From Microbacterium ulmi (GTDB lineage: Bacteria > Actinomycetota > Actinomycetes > Actinomycetales > Microbacteriaceae): DNA of 64,000 nt. The position numbers and the translations under genes were made by a program. Under the pieces are notes generated by a model, which was not told the DNA's origin, did no database searches, and saw only the letters and a program-made list of their open reading frames with translations. The stretch spans positions 124,001 through 188,000 of the forward strand of contig NZ_JAAOZF010000002.1 of the NCBI RefSeq assembly GCF_011759705.1. The letters are read 5' to 3'. Below, piece by piece: positions 30,768 through 40,807 of this stretch (positions within the stretch are counted from its first letter, which is position 1; each line of letters begins with the position of its first letter).

Positions 30768-32873
30768 TCACTCCGCCGCGTTCGCGGCGGCAAGGGTCTC
30801 GCGCGCCGCCTCGACGACGGCTTCGGCGGTGATGCCGAACTTCTCGAACAGGGTCTTGTAGTCGGCGGATGCGCCGAAGTGCTCGATCGATACCGACCGG
30901 CCCTTGTCTCCCACGATGCCACGCCACGTGAGCGCAAGGCCCGCTTCGACCGAAACACGTGCCGTGACCGCCTTCGGCAGCACGCTCTCGCGGTACGCCT
31001 CGTCCTGCTCGGCGAACCACTCGAGCGACGGCGCCGACACGACGCGGGCGTTGACGCCCTCGGCCTTGAGCGTCTCGCGGGCCGCGACGGCCAGCTGCAC
31101 CTCGGACCCGGTCGCGACGATGATGACGTCGGGCGTGCCGTTCGGCGCCTCCGCGAGGACGTACGCGCCCTTGACGGCGTTGCCGGCCGACGCGAACACC
31201 TCGCCGGATGCCTCGCCCTCGCCGCGGGCGAACACGGGGATGTTCTGCCGCGTCAGGGCAAGGCCCGCAGGGCCCGCATGGCGGCGCAGGAGCTCGAGCC
31301 AGACGACCGCCGTCTCGTTCGCGTCTGCGGGGCGCACGACGGCGAATCCCGGGATCGCACGCAGCGTCGCGAGCTGCTCGATCGGCTGGTGGGTGGGGCC
31401 GTCCTCGCCGAGGGCGACGGAGTCGTGCGTCCAGACGAAGATCGAGGGGATCCCCATGAGCGCCGCGAGCCGCACGGAGGGGCGCATGTAGTCGCTGAAG
31501 ATCAGGAACGTGCCGCCGAACGCGCGGGTCTTGCCGTGCAGCACGATGCCGTTGACGATCGCGCCCATGGCGTGCTCGCGGATGCCGAAATGCAGCACGC
31601 GGCCATAGGGGTCGCCCGACCACTCGTGCGTCGACCACTGCGTCGGGATGAACGACTTCGCATCCTTGATCGTGGTCAGGTTCGACTCGGCGAGGTCGGC
31701 GGAGCCGCCCCACAGCTCGGGAAGCTCTGCGGCCAGCGCGTTGATGACGACGCCCGACGCGGCGCGGGTCGAGACGTCCTTGCCCGCTTCGAACACGGGA
31801 AGCGCGTCGGCGATCCCGCCGGGAAGCTCGCGCGCCTGCACCCGGTCGAACAGCGCCTTGCGCTCGGGGTTGGCCGCGGCCCACGCGTCGAAGCGCTCCT
31901 GCCATGCGGCGTGGGCGGCGGCGCCGCGGTCGCGCAGCTCGCGCGTGTGGGCGATGACCTCGTCCGAGACCTCGAACGTCTGCTCGGGGTCGAAGCCGAG
32001 GACCTCCTTCGTCGCGGCGAGCTCCGCGCCGCCGAGGGCGGAGCCGTGGATCTTGCCCGTGTTCTGCTTGCCGGGGGAGGGCCATCCGATGATCGTCTTG
32101 AGCACGATGATCGAGGGCTTGGAGGTCTCGCCCTTGGCGGCCTCGATCGCCGCGTAGAGCTCGGCGACGTCTTCGACGTACTCGCCGGTCTTCTTCCAGT
32201 CGACGGTCTGGACGTGCCAGCCGTACGACTCGTAGCGCTTGGCGACATCCTCCGTGAAGGCGACGTTCGTGTCGTCCTCGATCGAGATCTGGTTGGCGTC
32301 GTACAGGACGACGAGGTTGCCCAGGCCCTGGTGGCCCGCGAGCGACGAGGCCTCGGAGGTGATGCCCTCCTCCAGGTCGCCGTCGGACGCGATGACGTAC
32401 ACGAAGTGGTCGAACGGGCTCTCGCCGGCCGGCGTCTCGGGGTCGAACAGCCCGCGCTCGTAGCGAGCGGCGTATGCGAAGCCGACGGAGGACGCGAGGC
32501 CCTGGCCGAGCGGGCCCGTCGTGATCTCAACGCCGTCGGTGTGGCCGTACTCGGGGTGGCCGGGTGTGAGCGAGCCCCACGTGCGCAGCGACGTGAGGTC
32601 GTCGAGCTCGAGGCCGAACCCGCCCAGGTACAGCTGCACGTACTGCGTCAGCGACGAGTGGCCCGCAGACAGGATGAACCGGTCCCTTCCCACCCAGTGC
32701 GTGTCGGCCGGGTCGTGGTTCAGCACCCGCTGGTAGAGCAGGTACGCCGCCGGCGCCAGGCTCATCGCCGTTCCGGGGTGCCCGTTCCCCACCTTCTCGA
32801 CGGCGTCCGCCGCGAGAACGCGAGCGGTGTCCACCGCGCGCCGATCAACTTCATCCCAACGCAGAACCGACAC
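30768..32873 (-). CDS. tkt: Transketolase
   Basis: 701 residues from GTG 32871-32873, with AAAGGCGG 5 nt upstream; a longer GTG start at 32909 lacks a ribosome site. The thiamine-diphosphate motif SDGDLEEG...[16 protein letters not shown], the pyrimidine-domain [11 protein letters not shown] and the C-terminal ATGSEVQLA are present. First gene of the tkt-tal-pgi-zwf-opcA-pgl operon, diverging from ctaB across a 284-bp control region. Confidence 0.96.
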   Translation of the reverse strand: MSVLRWDEVDRRAVDTARVLAADAVEKVGNGHPGTAMSLAPAAYLLYQRVLNHDPADTHWVGRDRFILSAGHSSLTQYVQLYLGGFGLELDDLTSLRTWGSLTPGHPEYGHTDGVEITTGPLGQGLASSVGFAYAARYERGLFDPETPAGESPFDHFVYVIASDGDLEEGITSEASSLAGHQGLGNLVVLYDANQISIEDDTNVAFTEDVAKRYESYGWHVQTVDWKKTGEYVEDVAELYAAIEAAKGETSKPSIIVLKTIIGWPSPGKQNTGKIHGSALGGAELAATKEVLGFDPEQTFEVSDEVIAHTRELRDRGAAAHAAWQERFDAWAAANPERKALFDRVQARELPGGIADALPVFEAGKDVSTRAASGVVINALAAELPELWGGSADLAESNLTTIKDAKSFIPTQWSTHEWSGDPYGRVLHFGIREHAMGAIVNGIVLHGKTRAFGGTFLIFSDYMRPSVRLAALMGIPSIFVWTHDSVALGEDGPTHQPIEQLATLRAIPGFAVVRPADANETAVVWLELLRRHAGPAGLALTRQNIPVFARGEGEASGEVFASAGNAVKGAYVLAEAPNGTPDVIIVATGSEVQLAVAARETLKAEGVNARVVSAPSLEWFAEQDEAYRESVLPKAVTARVSVEAGLALTWRGIVGDKGRSVSIEHFGASADYKTLFEKFGITAEAVVEAARETLAAANAAE

Positions 32874-32974
32874 CCGGCCGCCTTTCTCAGAGAATGGGGC
32901 GCCCCGCACACGGTCGATTCACGGCCACAGCGGGCGGAGAAAAGGGATTCGGCGCGTGGGCGCGCGTGCTCTCA

Positions 32975-32993
32975 GCATACCGAAGGGGTATGC
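32975..32993. promoter_or_regulatory. Inverted repeat GCATACC/GGTATGC over the tkt -10
   Basis: Seven-base perfect arms with a 5-nt centre. On the minus strand the left arm contains TATGCT (32974-32979), the likely tkt -10, so a protein bound here would block the promoter; alternatively it is simply a hairpin in the upstream DNA. Confidence 0.4.
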
Positions 32994-33010
32994 CGCGAAG
33001 GCTATCCGGA

Positions 33011-33024
33011 CGTCACATGTGACG
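33011..33024. promoter_or_regulatory. 14-bp perfect palindrome CGTCACATGTGACG
   Basis: It lies between divergent tkt and ctaB, about 31 bp upstream of the tkt -10 and 92 bp upstream of the ctaB -10, in a locally A/T-richer stretch. It resembles a dimeric regulator site; the regulator is unknown. Confidence 0.45.
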
Positions 33025-33157
33025 AAAATGTTGTCGTCGCCTACGAAATGCCGGAGCGCCCCGTCGTCGCGCCGCCCGCAAGCCGGGTCGCCCCAGGCGA
33101 GCAGCCTCGATGCCATAGACTTGGCGCGACTCATCACACGGGCCGATAGCAGGGGCG

Positions 33158-34081
33158 ATGGACATCACGACGGCAGGGATCGCGGCATCCGCACCCCCTC
33201 GCTCGCTCGGTCGCACGATCCGCGGCTACGTGGCGCTCACCAAGCCGCGCGTGCTCGAGCTCCTGCTCGTCACGACCGTCCCGGTCATGATCCTCGCGCA
33301 GAACGGCTTCCCGAGCCTGCTGCTCGTGCTCGCGACCGTCGTGGGAGGCTCGCTCAGCGCGGGCTCGGCGGCGGCCTTCAACATGTACCTCGACCGCGAC
33401 ATCGACGCGCACATGCGCCGGACGATCAATCGGCCGATCGTGACGGGCGACGTGTCGGCACGCGGCGCACTGACCTTCGCGTGGGTCCTCGCGGTGTTCT
33501 CGACGGGCTGGCTGTGGCTCACCACGAACTGGCTCGCCGCGGTGCTGTCGGCGACGGCGATCTTCTTCTACGTCGTGGTCTACACGATGATCCTCAAGCG
33601 CCGCACGGAGCAGAACATCGTGTGGGGCGGCATCGCGGGATGCTTCCCCGTCGTGATCGGCTGGACCGCCGTGACGGGCTCGATCGCGTGGCCGCCCGTC
33701 ATCCTGTTCGTGCTCGTGTTCCTGTGGACGCCTCCGCACTACTGGCCGCTGTCGATGAAGTACAGGGACCAGTACGAGGACGTGCACGTGCCGATGCTCG
33801 GCGCGACGCGCAACGGGTCGCAGGTCGGGCTCCAGGTCATCCTGTACGCATGGGCCACCGTCGTGTGCTCTCTGCTGCTGATCCCGGTCGCGGGCATGGG
33901 CCTCGTGTACTCGGTCTCCGCCCTCGTCTTCGGCGGATGGTTCGTGTACGAGTCGCACGTGCTCTACAACCGCGCCGTTCAGGGCACCGAGCCCAAGCCC
34001 ATGCGGGTGTTCCATGCCTCGATCACATATCTGACGCTCCTGTTCGTCGCGATCGCCGTCGACCCGCTCTTGCCGTTCTGA
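33158..34081 (+). CDS. ctaB: Protoheme IX farnesyltransferase (heme O synthase)
   Basis: 307 residues with about eight membrane segments. The prenyl-diphosphate binding loops are [15 protein letters not shown] and [13 protein letters not shown], with [14 protein letters not shown] near the N-terminus. It farnesylates heme B to heme O for cytochrome oxidase; CtaA, encoded 5.6 kb on, converts heme O to heme A. AGGGG lies just before the ATG and TAGACT (33116-33121) is a likely -10. Adjacency to tkt is conserved in actinobacteria. Confidence 0.96.
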   Translation: MDITTAGIAASAPPRSLGRTIRGYVALTKPRVLELLLVTTVPVMILAQNGFPSLLLVLATVVGGSLSAGSAAAFNMYLDRDIDAHMRRTINRPIVTGDVSARGALTFAWVLAVFSTGWLWLTTNWLAAVLSATAIFFYVVVYTMILKRRTEQNIVWGGIAGCFPVVIGWTAVTGSIAWPPVILFVLVFLWTPPHYWPLSMKYRDQYEDVHVPMLGATRNGSQVGLQVILYAWATVVCSLLLIPVAGMGLVYSVSALVFGGWFVYESHVLYNRAVQGTEPKPMRVFHASITYLTLLFVAIAVDPLLPF

Positions 34082-34142
34082 CCCCCCGACGCGTCGCTCG
34101 CGGGCGCTGCGGGACTCTGCCAGGACGCCGGCGCACGTCGGC

Positions 34143-35714
34143 TCAGTACTCGGGGTACATGGCGGCCAACGCCGTCTCCTCCGCGTCGATCGCGGCGAGC
34201 GCGGAGACGATCGCGGGCTCCTGATACCTGCCTTCGCGCCGGGCCGTCAGGACGGCGGTGCGCTGGGCCTCGAGCATGAGCCGCTGGAGCCGGAGCTTCG
34301 CCTCGAGCTGCGGGATCGACTCATCGGGGCCGTAGCGGTCGAGGGTCTCGCCGAGGAATCCGGCATCCGTCCTCAGAAGCGCGACGACGCGCGGCGGATC
34401 GTCGGGGGTCGCGGCCTCGTCGAGCCGCGCGATCGCCGCCGTGCGCGCCTCGGCGAACAGGGCGCGCCGCTCGACGAGCTCCTGCATGCGGTTGGGCGGG
34501 GGCAGGTGCAGACGGCGGATGACCCAGGGCAGCGCGGAGCCGCCGAGCAGGCTCGCGACCACCACGACGAAGGCGAGGAACTGCAGGTACTCGCGCTGCG
34601 GCGTCGACTCCGGGAGGAGGAAGACGGCGGCGAGCGTCACGACGCCCCGCGCGCCCGCCGTCGCGACCGCCACGCCGTTGCGCCAGCTCCAGCTGCGCTC
34701 GCGAAGCCGCCGCGGTCCTCGGCGGTAGAGGAGCGTCGTGGCGAGCACCCACGCGAAGCGCGACGCGATGAGCGCGGCGACGATGCCGGCGCAGATGCCG
34801 ACGGTGGGCCACACCCCCGGACCGGTCTCGATCGCGCCTTCGAGGATGCCGCGGAGGTTAAGTCCGATGAACAGGAACACGGCGTTCTCGAGGAGGAAGG
34901 CGATCGTGCGCCAGTTGAGCCTCTCCGCGACGCGTGCCTCGGCGGAGGCGACCGTCGGCGCGCGGAATCCCAGGTACAGACCTGCGATGACGACCGCGAG
35001 CACGCCCGAGCCTCGCAGGAGCTCGGCGACGAGGAACGCCGCGAACGGCGTCACGAGGGTGAGGCAGGTGTCGAGCACGGGGGAGCGAAGGCGTCCGCGC
35101 ACGAGCGACACGACCCAGCCGACGAGCAGGCCGACGCCGACCCCCACGACGACCGCGACGACGAAGCCGAGGGCGATCCCGACCGGGCTCACCGCCGTGA
35201 CGATCGCCGCGACGGAGGCGTTCAGGGCGACGAGCGCCGTCGCATCGTTGAGGAGGCTCTCGCCCTCGAGGATCGTCACGACGCGGCGCGGCAGCCCGAC
35301 CCGGCCCATCGTCGCCGTCACGGCGACGGCGTCGGTGGGAGCGACGACGGCCGCGAACGCGAATGCGGCGGCGAGCGACACCGCGGGCACGAGAAGCCAG
35401 GTCGCGAACCCCACGACGACGACCGTGAAGACGACCAGTCCCACGGAGAGGAGCAGGATGCTGTCGCGCCTGGCCCGCACATCGATCACCGACATCCCGA
35501 TCGCCGCGGCGAACAGGAGCGGAGGAAGGATGCCGTGGAGGATGAGCTCGGGCTCGACGACGACGTGCGGGACGCCCGGCAGGAACGACGCGATGCCGCC
35601 GACGACGACGAGCGCGGCCGGCGCGGACCACCCGATGCGACCCACGAGACCCGTCACGGCGACCGTCACCACGACGAACAGCACGATCCAGGCGATGGCC
35701 GCGACGGTGTCCAC
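34143..35714 (-). CDS. CPA1-family Na+/H+ antiporter
   Basis: 523 residues, about 11-12 membrane segments up to residue ~400 and a charged cytoplasmic tail of ~120 residues. Family motifs include PPLLFAAA, FAAVVAPTDAVAVTATM (the transport-site aspartate), LEGESLLNDATALV and GARGVVTLAAVFLLP. It probably exchanges sodium or potassium for protons. GTG start; expression unit unclear. It converges on ctaB with 61 bp between. Confidence 0.92.
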   Translation of the reverse strand: MDTVAAIAWIVLFVVVTVAVTGLVGRIGWSAPAALVVVGGIASFLPGVPHVVVEPELILHGILPPLLFAAAIGMSVIDVRARRDSILLLSVGLVVFTVVVVGFATWLLVPAVSLAAAFAFAAVVAPTDAVAVTATMGRVGLPRRVVTILEGESLLNDATALVALNASVAAIVTAVSPVGIALGFVVAVVVGVGVGLLVGWVVSLVRGRLRSPVLDTCLTLVTPFAAFLVAELLRGSGVLAVVIAGLYLGFRAPTVASAEARVAERLNWRTIAFLLENAVFLFIGLNLRGILEGAIETGPGVWPTVGICAGIVAALIASRFAWVLATTLLYRRGPRRLRERSWSWRNGVAVATAGARGVVTLAAVFLLPESTPQREYLQFLAFVVVVASLLGGSALPWVIRRLHLPPPNRMQELVERRALFAEARTAAIARLDEAATPDDPPRVVALLRTDAGFLGETLDRYGPDESIPQLEAKLRLQRLMLEAQRTAVLTARREGRYQEPAIVSALAAIDAEETALAAMYPEY

Positions 35715-35779
35715 GAGTTCAGTATGGATCCGCGCCGTGCGGCGCTGCGCGGTGCTGCGCGGTCAGGTCGCCGCAGCGA

Positions 35780-35820
35780 CGACACCGCCCGTCCTGCGGG
35801 GGCCAGGACGGGCGGTGTCG
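35780..35820 (-). terminator. Strong hairpin, terminator of the 35846-36274 gene
   Basis: A 17-bp perfect stem, CGACACCGCCCGTCCTG (35780-35796) with its complement at 35804-35820 and a 7-nt loop. No T-run follows on the minus strand. Confidence 0.7.
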
Positions 35821-35845
35821 AGTGCGCCGCGTGCGGCGCGCAGGG

Positions 35846-36274
35846 TCAGCGCGCGGCGGGCGCGTCCTCGACCTCGACGACGGGCTCCTCGGCCGCGGCG
35901 ACCTCGTCTCCGACGGGCTCGTCTGCCGAGGCGACCTCGTCCTCGACGGGCTCGTCGGCCGCGTCATCCTCGTCGGCCCAGTCGAGGGGCTCGACGACCG
36001 CGACGGGAGCCGTCGCGACGAGCGACTTCGCGGCGCCGAGGAAGAGGGCGGCCACGAAGCCGACGAGGCCCGCACCCACGAGGACGGCGCCGAGCGTGAC
36101 CCACGCCTGGCCGGCGTAGACCTCGACACCCGTGGCCGAGCCGTCGGTGAGGGTCGTGGTCATGGTGGACGTCTTCTCGACGACGAGCCAGGCGCCGACG
36201 GCGGCGCTCGCGAGCGAGCCGGCGATGAGGACCCAGAACGGGATGCTGCGGGTGAGGCGGGGCTGAGTGGACAT
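35846..36274 (-). CDS. Small two-segment membrane protein with acidic tail
   Basis: 142 residues. Membrane segments at about residues 10-32 and 58-82 are joined by an outer loop containing VEVYAGQAW. The C-terminal ~48 residues are a run of Asp/Glu/Ala/Val with imperfect repeats (DEPVEDEVASADEPVGDEV). No family recognised. It ends in a strong hairpin. Confidence 0.65.
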   Translation of the reverse strand: MSTQPRLTRSIPFWVLIAGSLASAAVGAWLVVEKTSTMTTTLTDGSATGVEVYAGQAWVTLGAVLVGAGLVGFVAALFLGAAKSLVATAPVAVVEPLDWADEDDAADEPVEDEVASADEPVGDEVAAAEEPVVEVEDAPAAR

Positions 36275-36449
36275 GCGTGAAGAACTCCCTGATCGACGGG
36301 CGCGGACCGCCCGGGCACCGACCAGTCTCGCAGGGCGTTCCGGACGCCTCGTGTGCGGTTCCGATGAATCGCCTATGAGCGCCGTCTCTCCGAGCGTCGC
36401 GGCGCGCCCCGGGACGGGCGCCGCGCCGCGCCGGCTGCGAGCATGCGCC

Positions 36450-36695
36450 CTACTCGGCGGACGTCTGCTCGTGGATCCAGGAGGGCGCGGGAACACCCGC
36501 GCCCGTCAGGTCGTCGCAGCGCACGTACTGCGTGCCGATGCGCTCCATCGAGCAGTACGGTCCGTACTGCCGGGTCGAGCCGGTCGCGGGCTGCGGCTCG
36601 GGCCGCGCAGACGCGGCGGGCGCCGCGGACAGCGAGCCCACGAGGACGGCGGCGCCGACGATCGCGGCCAGCTTCGTGCGGGTGGATGCGTTCAT
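36450..36695 (-). CDS. Small secreted protein of unknown function
   Basis: 81 residues from ATG 36693-36695 with GGGGG 6 nt upstream. A signal peptide with cleavage near APAASA leaves a mature peptide of about 50 residues with two cysteines (YGPYCSME, YVRCDDL) that could form a disulfide. It diverges from the large LuxR-type regulator (135 bp between), hinting at linked control. No family recognised. Confidence 0.65.
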   Translation of the reverse strand: MNASTRTKLAAIVGAAVLVGSLSAAPAASARPEPQPATGSTRQYGPYCSMERIGTQYVRCDDLTGAGVPAPSWIHEQTSAE

Positions 36696-36830
36696 GATGA
36701 CCCCCAGGCGGCGCTCCGGGCGGAGCGCTGTTGCCATCACGATCCCGCGGAGCGACGGCTCGGCACATCGGAGGCGAACCCTGAGATCGGACTGTCGACA
36801 CCCTTACCGCGGCTGCGCAGCGGTGCGACA

Positions 36831-39713
36831 ATGTGCGTCATGGGCGACGGGCCGGCCCGTGTTGATGTCGCCCTGTTCGGGAGGGACCGAGAACTGGGTC
36901 TTCTCGACGCGCTCCTCGAGGCAGCGGCGCGGCGCGAAGCGCAGAGCGTGCTCGTCACGGGAGTCGTCGGCGTCGGCAAGACGGCCCTCACCCGTCATGC
37001 CGCGGATCGACGGCCGCGGACGAGCGTGCTCGCGGGCGCCTGCCTCCCGCTCGTGTCCATCGCGGTGCCGCTGCTCGCCGTGCGCAGCCTCCTCAGATCA
37101 GCCCCCGCCTCGGCGGCCGCCGCCCCGCAGAACGCCGGCACCGGCATCCCGGATCTCGCGCGCCTGGACGACTGGCTGAGCGGGCTGTGCGCCGAGCAAC
37201 CCGTCGTCGTGCTCGTCGACGACCTGCAGTGGGCCGATCAGGCGACCCTCGACGTCCTCACCTTCCTGATCGCGGGACCCGCAGCCCGCCGTCTCGCGAT
37301 CCTGGCCACGATCCGCTCCGACGAGGTCGGAGACGACCACGTGCTGCAGCGCTGGCTCGCCGACATCCGCCGTCTGCCGCGCGTGACGGAGATCGGGCTC
37401 GGCCCGCTCGATCACGACGCCACCGCCGCACAGATCTCGTCCCTGCTGGGCCAGGTCGTGCACACCGCTCTCGTCGACGACGTCTTCGCCCGCAGCGGCG
37501 GCAACCCCTACCTGAGTCGGCTCATCGTCCAGGGGCTGGCTCCCACGGCACGGCGCATCGATGCCGAGCTGCCACGGGACCTGCGCACGGCCGTGCTCGG
37601 CACGTGGTCGCGTCTGGCGTCCGCCGCGCGTGAGGCCACGACGGCGCTCGCCGTGGCCGGCGTGCCGCTGGCGCCCGCGGAGCTGGCCTTCGCGCTGCCG
37701 GTGGGGGAGTCGAGAGTGCGCGGCGCCCTGCAGGCCGCGGCGGGTGTGGGGCTCGTCGAGACGAGGACGGACGGGACGTACTGGTTCGTGCATCCGCTCA
37801 GCGCCGAGGTCCTCGAGGGGTCGCTGCCGGCCGAGCGACGACGCAGTCTTCACGCGGCCTTCGCGATGTTCCTGGAGACGCGGGGCGCCCGCGGCGACCT
37901 GCGCACGGCGACGGCCGTCGCAGACCACTGGAATCGAGGCGGGATTCCGATCGCGGCATACCGCTCTGCGCTGCGCGCCGCCGACATCGCGGAGAGCTCG
38001 GGTGCGTGGCTGGACGCATTGCGCATGCTCGAACGCGCCGCCTCGCTGTGGGATCGCGATCGTGGCGACGACGTGACGGCGATCCTGCGCCGCCGGATCG
38101 GTGCGGCGAGGAATGCGGGAGCCCTGCAGGCCGAGCTCGGCGCCATCGATGCGCTCCTGGGAGCCCCCGGCGAGGGGTCCTCCGGAGCGGATGCCGCCGA
38201 GGTCAGCCGGCTCCTCCTTCGCCGGATCCATCTCCGGTTCATGAACGGGAACGCGTTCTTCGATCTCGAGGAGACCCGCCGAGCGGTCGCCGCCGCGCCC
38301 CCCGGGACGACCGCTCACGCGTCAGCCCTCGCCGAGCTCGCGCATGCGGGAGCCTGGCACGGCGATCCTGCGGCGCCGGAGAACGCGCGGCGGGCGCTCG
38401 ACGAGGCCCGCGCGCACGACGACGACGCGACGCTCTCCTACGCACTCACCGCGAACGCGATGCAGGCGGTCCTCGCGGAGGACGGAGCACGCGGACTCGA
38501 GCTCGCCGAGGCCGGGGCAGAGGCGGCGCTGCGAGCTCGCGACTGGCTGGCCCTCGGCCACGCGGCCCTCTGGGAGGCCAACGCCTGCGAGACGTGGGCG
38601 GCGCAGTCGTACGCCTCTCGTGTGGGAGTCCGCAGCGCACAGATGCGAGAACAGGGTGCGCCGCACGCCTACATCGCGTGGCTGGCGGGAAATCAGGCGA
38701 TGAGCAGCCTGGCGGCAGGCGACTGGGAGGAGTGCGCCGTGCGGCTGCGCGAGGCGCTCGCCTCCGACCCTGGTCCGGTCGGCGACGTGCAGGCGCGACT
38801 GACCGCTGCGCGCCTGGCTGCGCTTCAGGGGCGTCAGCGTGAGGCGGAGCAGCACCTCGCCCGCGCCGAGGAGCTGTTCGAGGTCACGTCGGACTTCCTC
38901 GCGCACCCGTTCGACCCCATCCGCGCCGAGGTGCGCCTCGGCGGTCACGATCCGGGCGGCGCTCAGGATGCCGCGCAACGCGGGATCGCCGCCGAGGGCA
39001 TGCCGCCCACGATGTGCGAATGGCTGCTTCCGCTCGCGGCGCGCGCGATCGCCGACCGCATCGGCGCGACGCGCGACGCCGGCGGCGACACCCGTTCGAT
39101 CCAGGACGAGCTCGAGGCCTTCGTCGCGGCCCACCCGGACATCATCCGCGACTTCGGCAACTCGACGCCTCTGTGGGAGAGCCAGATCCATGCCCTCGGA
39201 GCGCTGTACGCCTCCGAGCGCGCTCGGGGACTGGCGGACGCGGATGAGAGCGAGCGCTGGATCGTCGCGGCCGACGCGCTCGTGACGGCATGCCTGCCCT
39301 GGGAGCAGGCCTACGCGCGACGTCGTGCCGCGGAGGCGCTCCTGGTGCGCGACGGCGACCGTCTCCGGGGCGCCGATCAGCTGCGCAGGGGGCTCGTCCT
39401 CGCGCAGACGCTCGCGGCCGCACCGATCGAGTCCGAGCTGCGCGCGCTCGCACGCCGCGCACGGGTCGCCCTCGCGACGCCGGCACCTGTCGACGGCGAC
39501 CGGCTCTCGGCCGTCGCGATCACGCCGCGCGAGCGCGACATCCTGTCCCTCGTCGTGGCGGGCCGCACCTACGGCGAGATCGCCCGCGAGCTCGTCATCA
39601 GCGAGAAGACCGTGAGCACGCACATCTCCCACCTGCTCGGCAAGACGGGAACGGCGAACCGCATCGAGCTCGCGGGCTTCGCCGAGCGCGCGCTGAGCGC
39701 GCAGGACGGCTGA
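36831..39713 (+). CDS. Large ATP-binding LuxR-family (LAL/MalT-like) regulator
   Basis: 960 residues from ATG 36831 (ATG 36840 also possible; neither has a good ribosome site). Order: AAA-type ATPase with P-loop TGVVGVGKTAL near residue 45 and Walker B VVVLVDDLQWAD near 130; a long alpha-helical, TPR-like middle; and a C-terminal LuxR helix-turn-helix (ITPRERDILSLVVAGRTYGE, then ISEKTVSTHISHLL). LAL regulators respond to metabolites or proteins through the middle part; the ligand is unknown. The divergent small secreted protein is the nearest candidate target. It converges on ctaA with only 4 bp between stops. Confidence 0.88.
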   Translation: MCVMGDGPARVDVALFGRDRELGLLDALLEAAARREAQSVLVTGVVGVGKTALTRHAADRRPRTSVLAGACLPLVSIAVPLLAVRSLLRSAPASAAAAPQNAGTGIPDLARLDDWLSGLCAEQPVVVLVDDLQWADQATLDVLTFLIAGPAARRLAILATIRSDEVGDDHVLQRWLADIRRLPRVTEIGLGPLDHDATAAQISSLLGQVVHTALVDDVFARSGGNPYLSRLIVQGLAPTARRIDAELPRDLRTAVLGTWSRLASAAREATTALAVAGVPLAPAELAFALPVGESRVRGALQAAAGVGLVETRTDGTYWFVHPLSAEVLEGSLPAERRRSLHAAFAMFLETRGARGDLRTATAVADHWNRGGIPIAAYRSALRAADIAESSGAWLDALRMLERAASLWDRDRGDDVTAILRRRIGAARNAGALQAELGAIDALLGAPGEGSSGADAAEVSRLLLRRIHLRFMNGNAFFDLEETRRAVAAAPPGTTAHASALAELAHAGAWHGDPAAPENARRALDEARAHDDDATLSYALTANAMQAVLAEDGARGLELAEAGAEAALRARDWLALGHAALWEANACETWAAQSYASRVGVRSAQMREQGAPHAYIAWLAGNQAMSSLAAGDWEECAVRLREALASDPGPVGDVQARLTAARLAALQGRQREAEQHLARAEELFEVTSDFLAHPFDPIRAEVRLGGHDPGGAQDAAQRGIAAEGMPPTMCEWLLPLAARAIADRIGATRDAGGDTRSIQDELEAFVAAHPDIIRDFGNSTPLWESQIHALGALYASERARGLADADESERWIVAADALVTACLPWEQAYARRRAAEALLVRDGDRLRGADQLRRGLVLAQTLAAAPIESELRALARRARVALATPAPVDGDRLSAVAITPRERDILSLVVAGRTYGEIARELVISEKTVSTHISHLLGKTGTANRIELAGFAERALSAQDG

Positions 39714-39717
39714 GGTC

Positions 39718-40722
39718 CTAGGCCTCGACGTAGCCCCGCGACACGTGCGGCTCGAGCCCTGCCTGCGCTGCCGGCGCCTTCAGGTGCATGACGACCGCCG
39801 TCATCGCCGCGACGAGGCAGACGGCGAGGACCATGTGGATGTTGACGAGCACGATCGGCAGGCCTGTCCGCGCCTGCCAGAGCCCCACCGCGATCTGGAC
39901 GAGCTCGACGCCGAGCAGGAGCCCCGCCCACAGCCGCAGGCGGAGAGGGGAGGGGGTCCGGAACGCGCCGATCAGCAGCACGATCGTGAGCGCGAAGGTC
40001 ACGTAGGCGGGCCACGAGTGCACGTGCTGCATGAGCTCGGGGTCCAGGCCGTTGCGGGCGGCGCCGCCATCGCCCGCATGCGGTCCGGATCCGGTCACGA
40101 GGATGCCGACGACGACCGTCAGCAGCACGAACACGCTCGTGACGTGCGTCGTGATCGCGTACCACGCCGGCACCGCTCGCACCCGGGGTCCGGGTGTCGC
40201 GTAGACACGGACGACGAAGACGGCCGCGAGCGCGACGAGCACGACGGACGCGAAGAAGTGGAGACCGACGACGAACGGGTTGAGGTTCGTGAGGACCGTG
40301 ATGCCGCCGATGATCGCCTGCAACGGCACGTAGAGGCCGATGAGGAGTGCGAGCCAGAACAGGTCGCGACGCTCGCGACGCATCCGCACGACGAACAGGA
40401 ACGTGATGACCGCGACGACGACCAGGACGAACGTCAGCGTGCGGTTGCCGAACTCGATGACGCCGTGGAAGCCCATCGCGGGCGTGGGGACGAGCGACTC
40501 GTCCGTGCAGCGCGGCCACGTGGGGCAGCCCAGGCCCGATCCTGTGAGGCGGACGAGGCCCCCCGTGCCGACGATCAGGATCTGGACGGCGAGCGTCGCC
40601 CACGCCGCGACGACGACGCGGCGGTCGACCCGGACGGGCAGCCACCGGACGAAGCGTCGCCAGAGGCCCGCGAGCCACCCCCGGAAGGTCGCGCTGTCGG
40701 TGCGGGTCGGCTGGGAAGACAT
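39718..40722 (-). CDS. ctaA: Heme A synthase
   Basis: 334 residues, about eight membrane segments in two homologous halves. The motifs GGLVRLTGSGLGCPTWPRC with its cysteine pair, FHGVIEFGNRTL (heme histidine), VGLHFFAS and NIHMVLA give the expected histidines. It oxidises heme O to heme A for cytochrome c oxidase, following CtaB. Diverges from the suf operon, as in other actinobacteria. Confidence 0.95.
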   Translation of the reverse strand: MSSQPTRTDSATFRGWLAGLWRRFVRWLPVRVDRRVVVAAWATLAVQILIVGTGGLVRLTGSGLGCPTWPRCTDESLVPTPAMGFHGVIEFGNRTLTFVLVVVAVITFLFVVRMRRERRDLFWLALLIGLYVPLQAIIGGITVLTNLNPFVVGLHFFASVVLVALAAVFVVRVYATPGPRVRAVPAWYAITTHVTSVFVLLTVVVGILVTGSGPHAGDGGAARNGLDPELMQHVHSWPAYVTFALTIVLLIGAFRTPSPLRLRLWAGLLLGVELVQIAVGLWQARTGLPIVLVNIHMVLAVCLVAAMTAVVMHLKAPAAQAGLEPHVSRGYVEA

Positions 40723-40801
40723 CTGGTGTCGCCTCCTGGGAATGCTCTCCGCGTCGGGCGCGCAGGCGCTTGCGAGCCGCCCGTCGTGGGGGCGGACCCT
40801 G

Positions 40802-40807
40802 TAGAAT
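40802..40807 (+). promoter_or_regulatory. -10 element of the suf operon
   Basis: TAGAAT with no good -35. A start near 40814 would give a leader of about 165 nt, among the longest in the window. Only short possible hairpins are visible in it (for example GGCGC/GCGCC around 40857-40875). Confidence 0.45.

Noticed and set aside
29636..30958. Upstream extension of pgi through tal
   Set aside because: It overlaps tal, which has complete transaldolase motifs in another frame; the GTG at 29633-29635 has the usual GTGA overlap.
34082..34142. Terminator between ctaB and the antiporter
   Set aside because: CCGACG/CGTCGG arms exist only across a loop of more than 40 nt; not credible as an intrinsic terminator.
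36267..36830. N-terminal extension of the LAL regulator
   Set aside because: It is antisense to the small secreted protein with its own signal peptide and ribosome site, and carries no domain.
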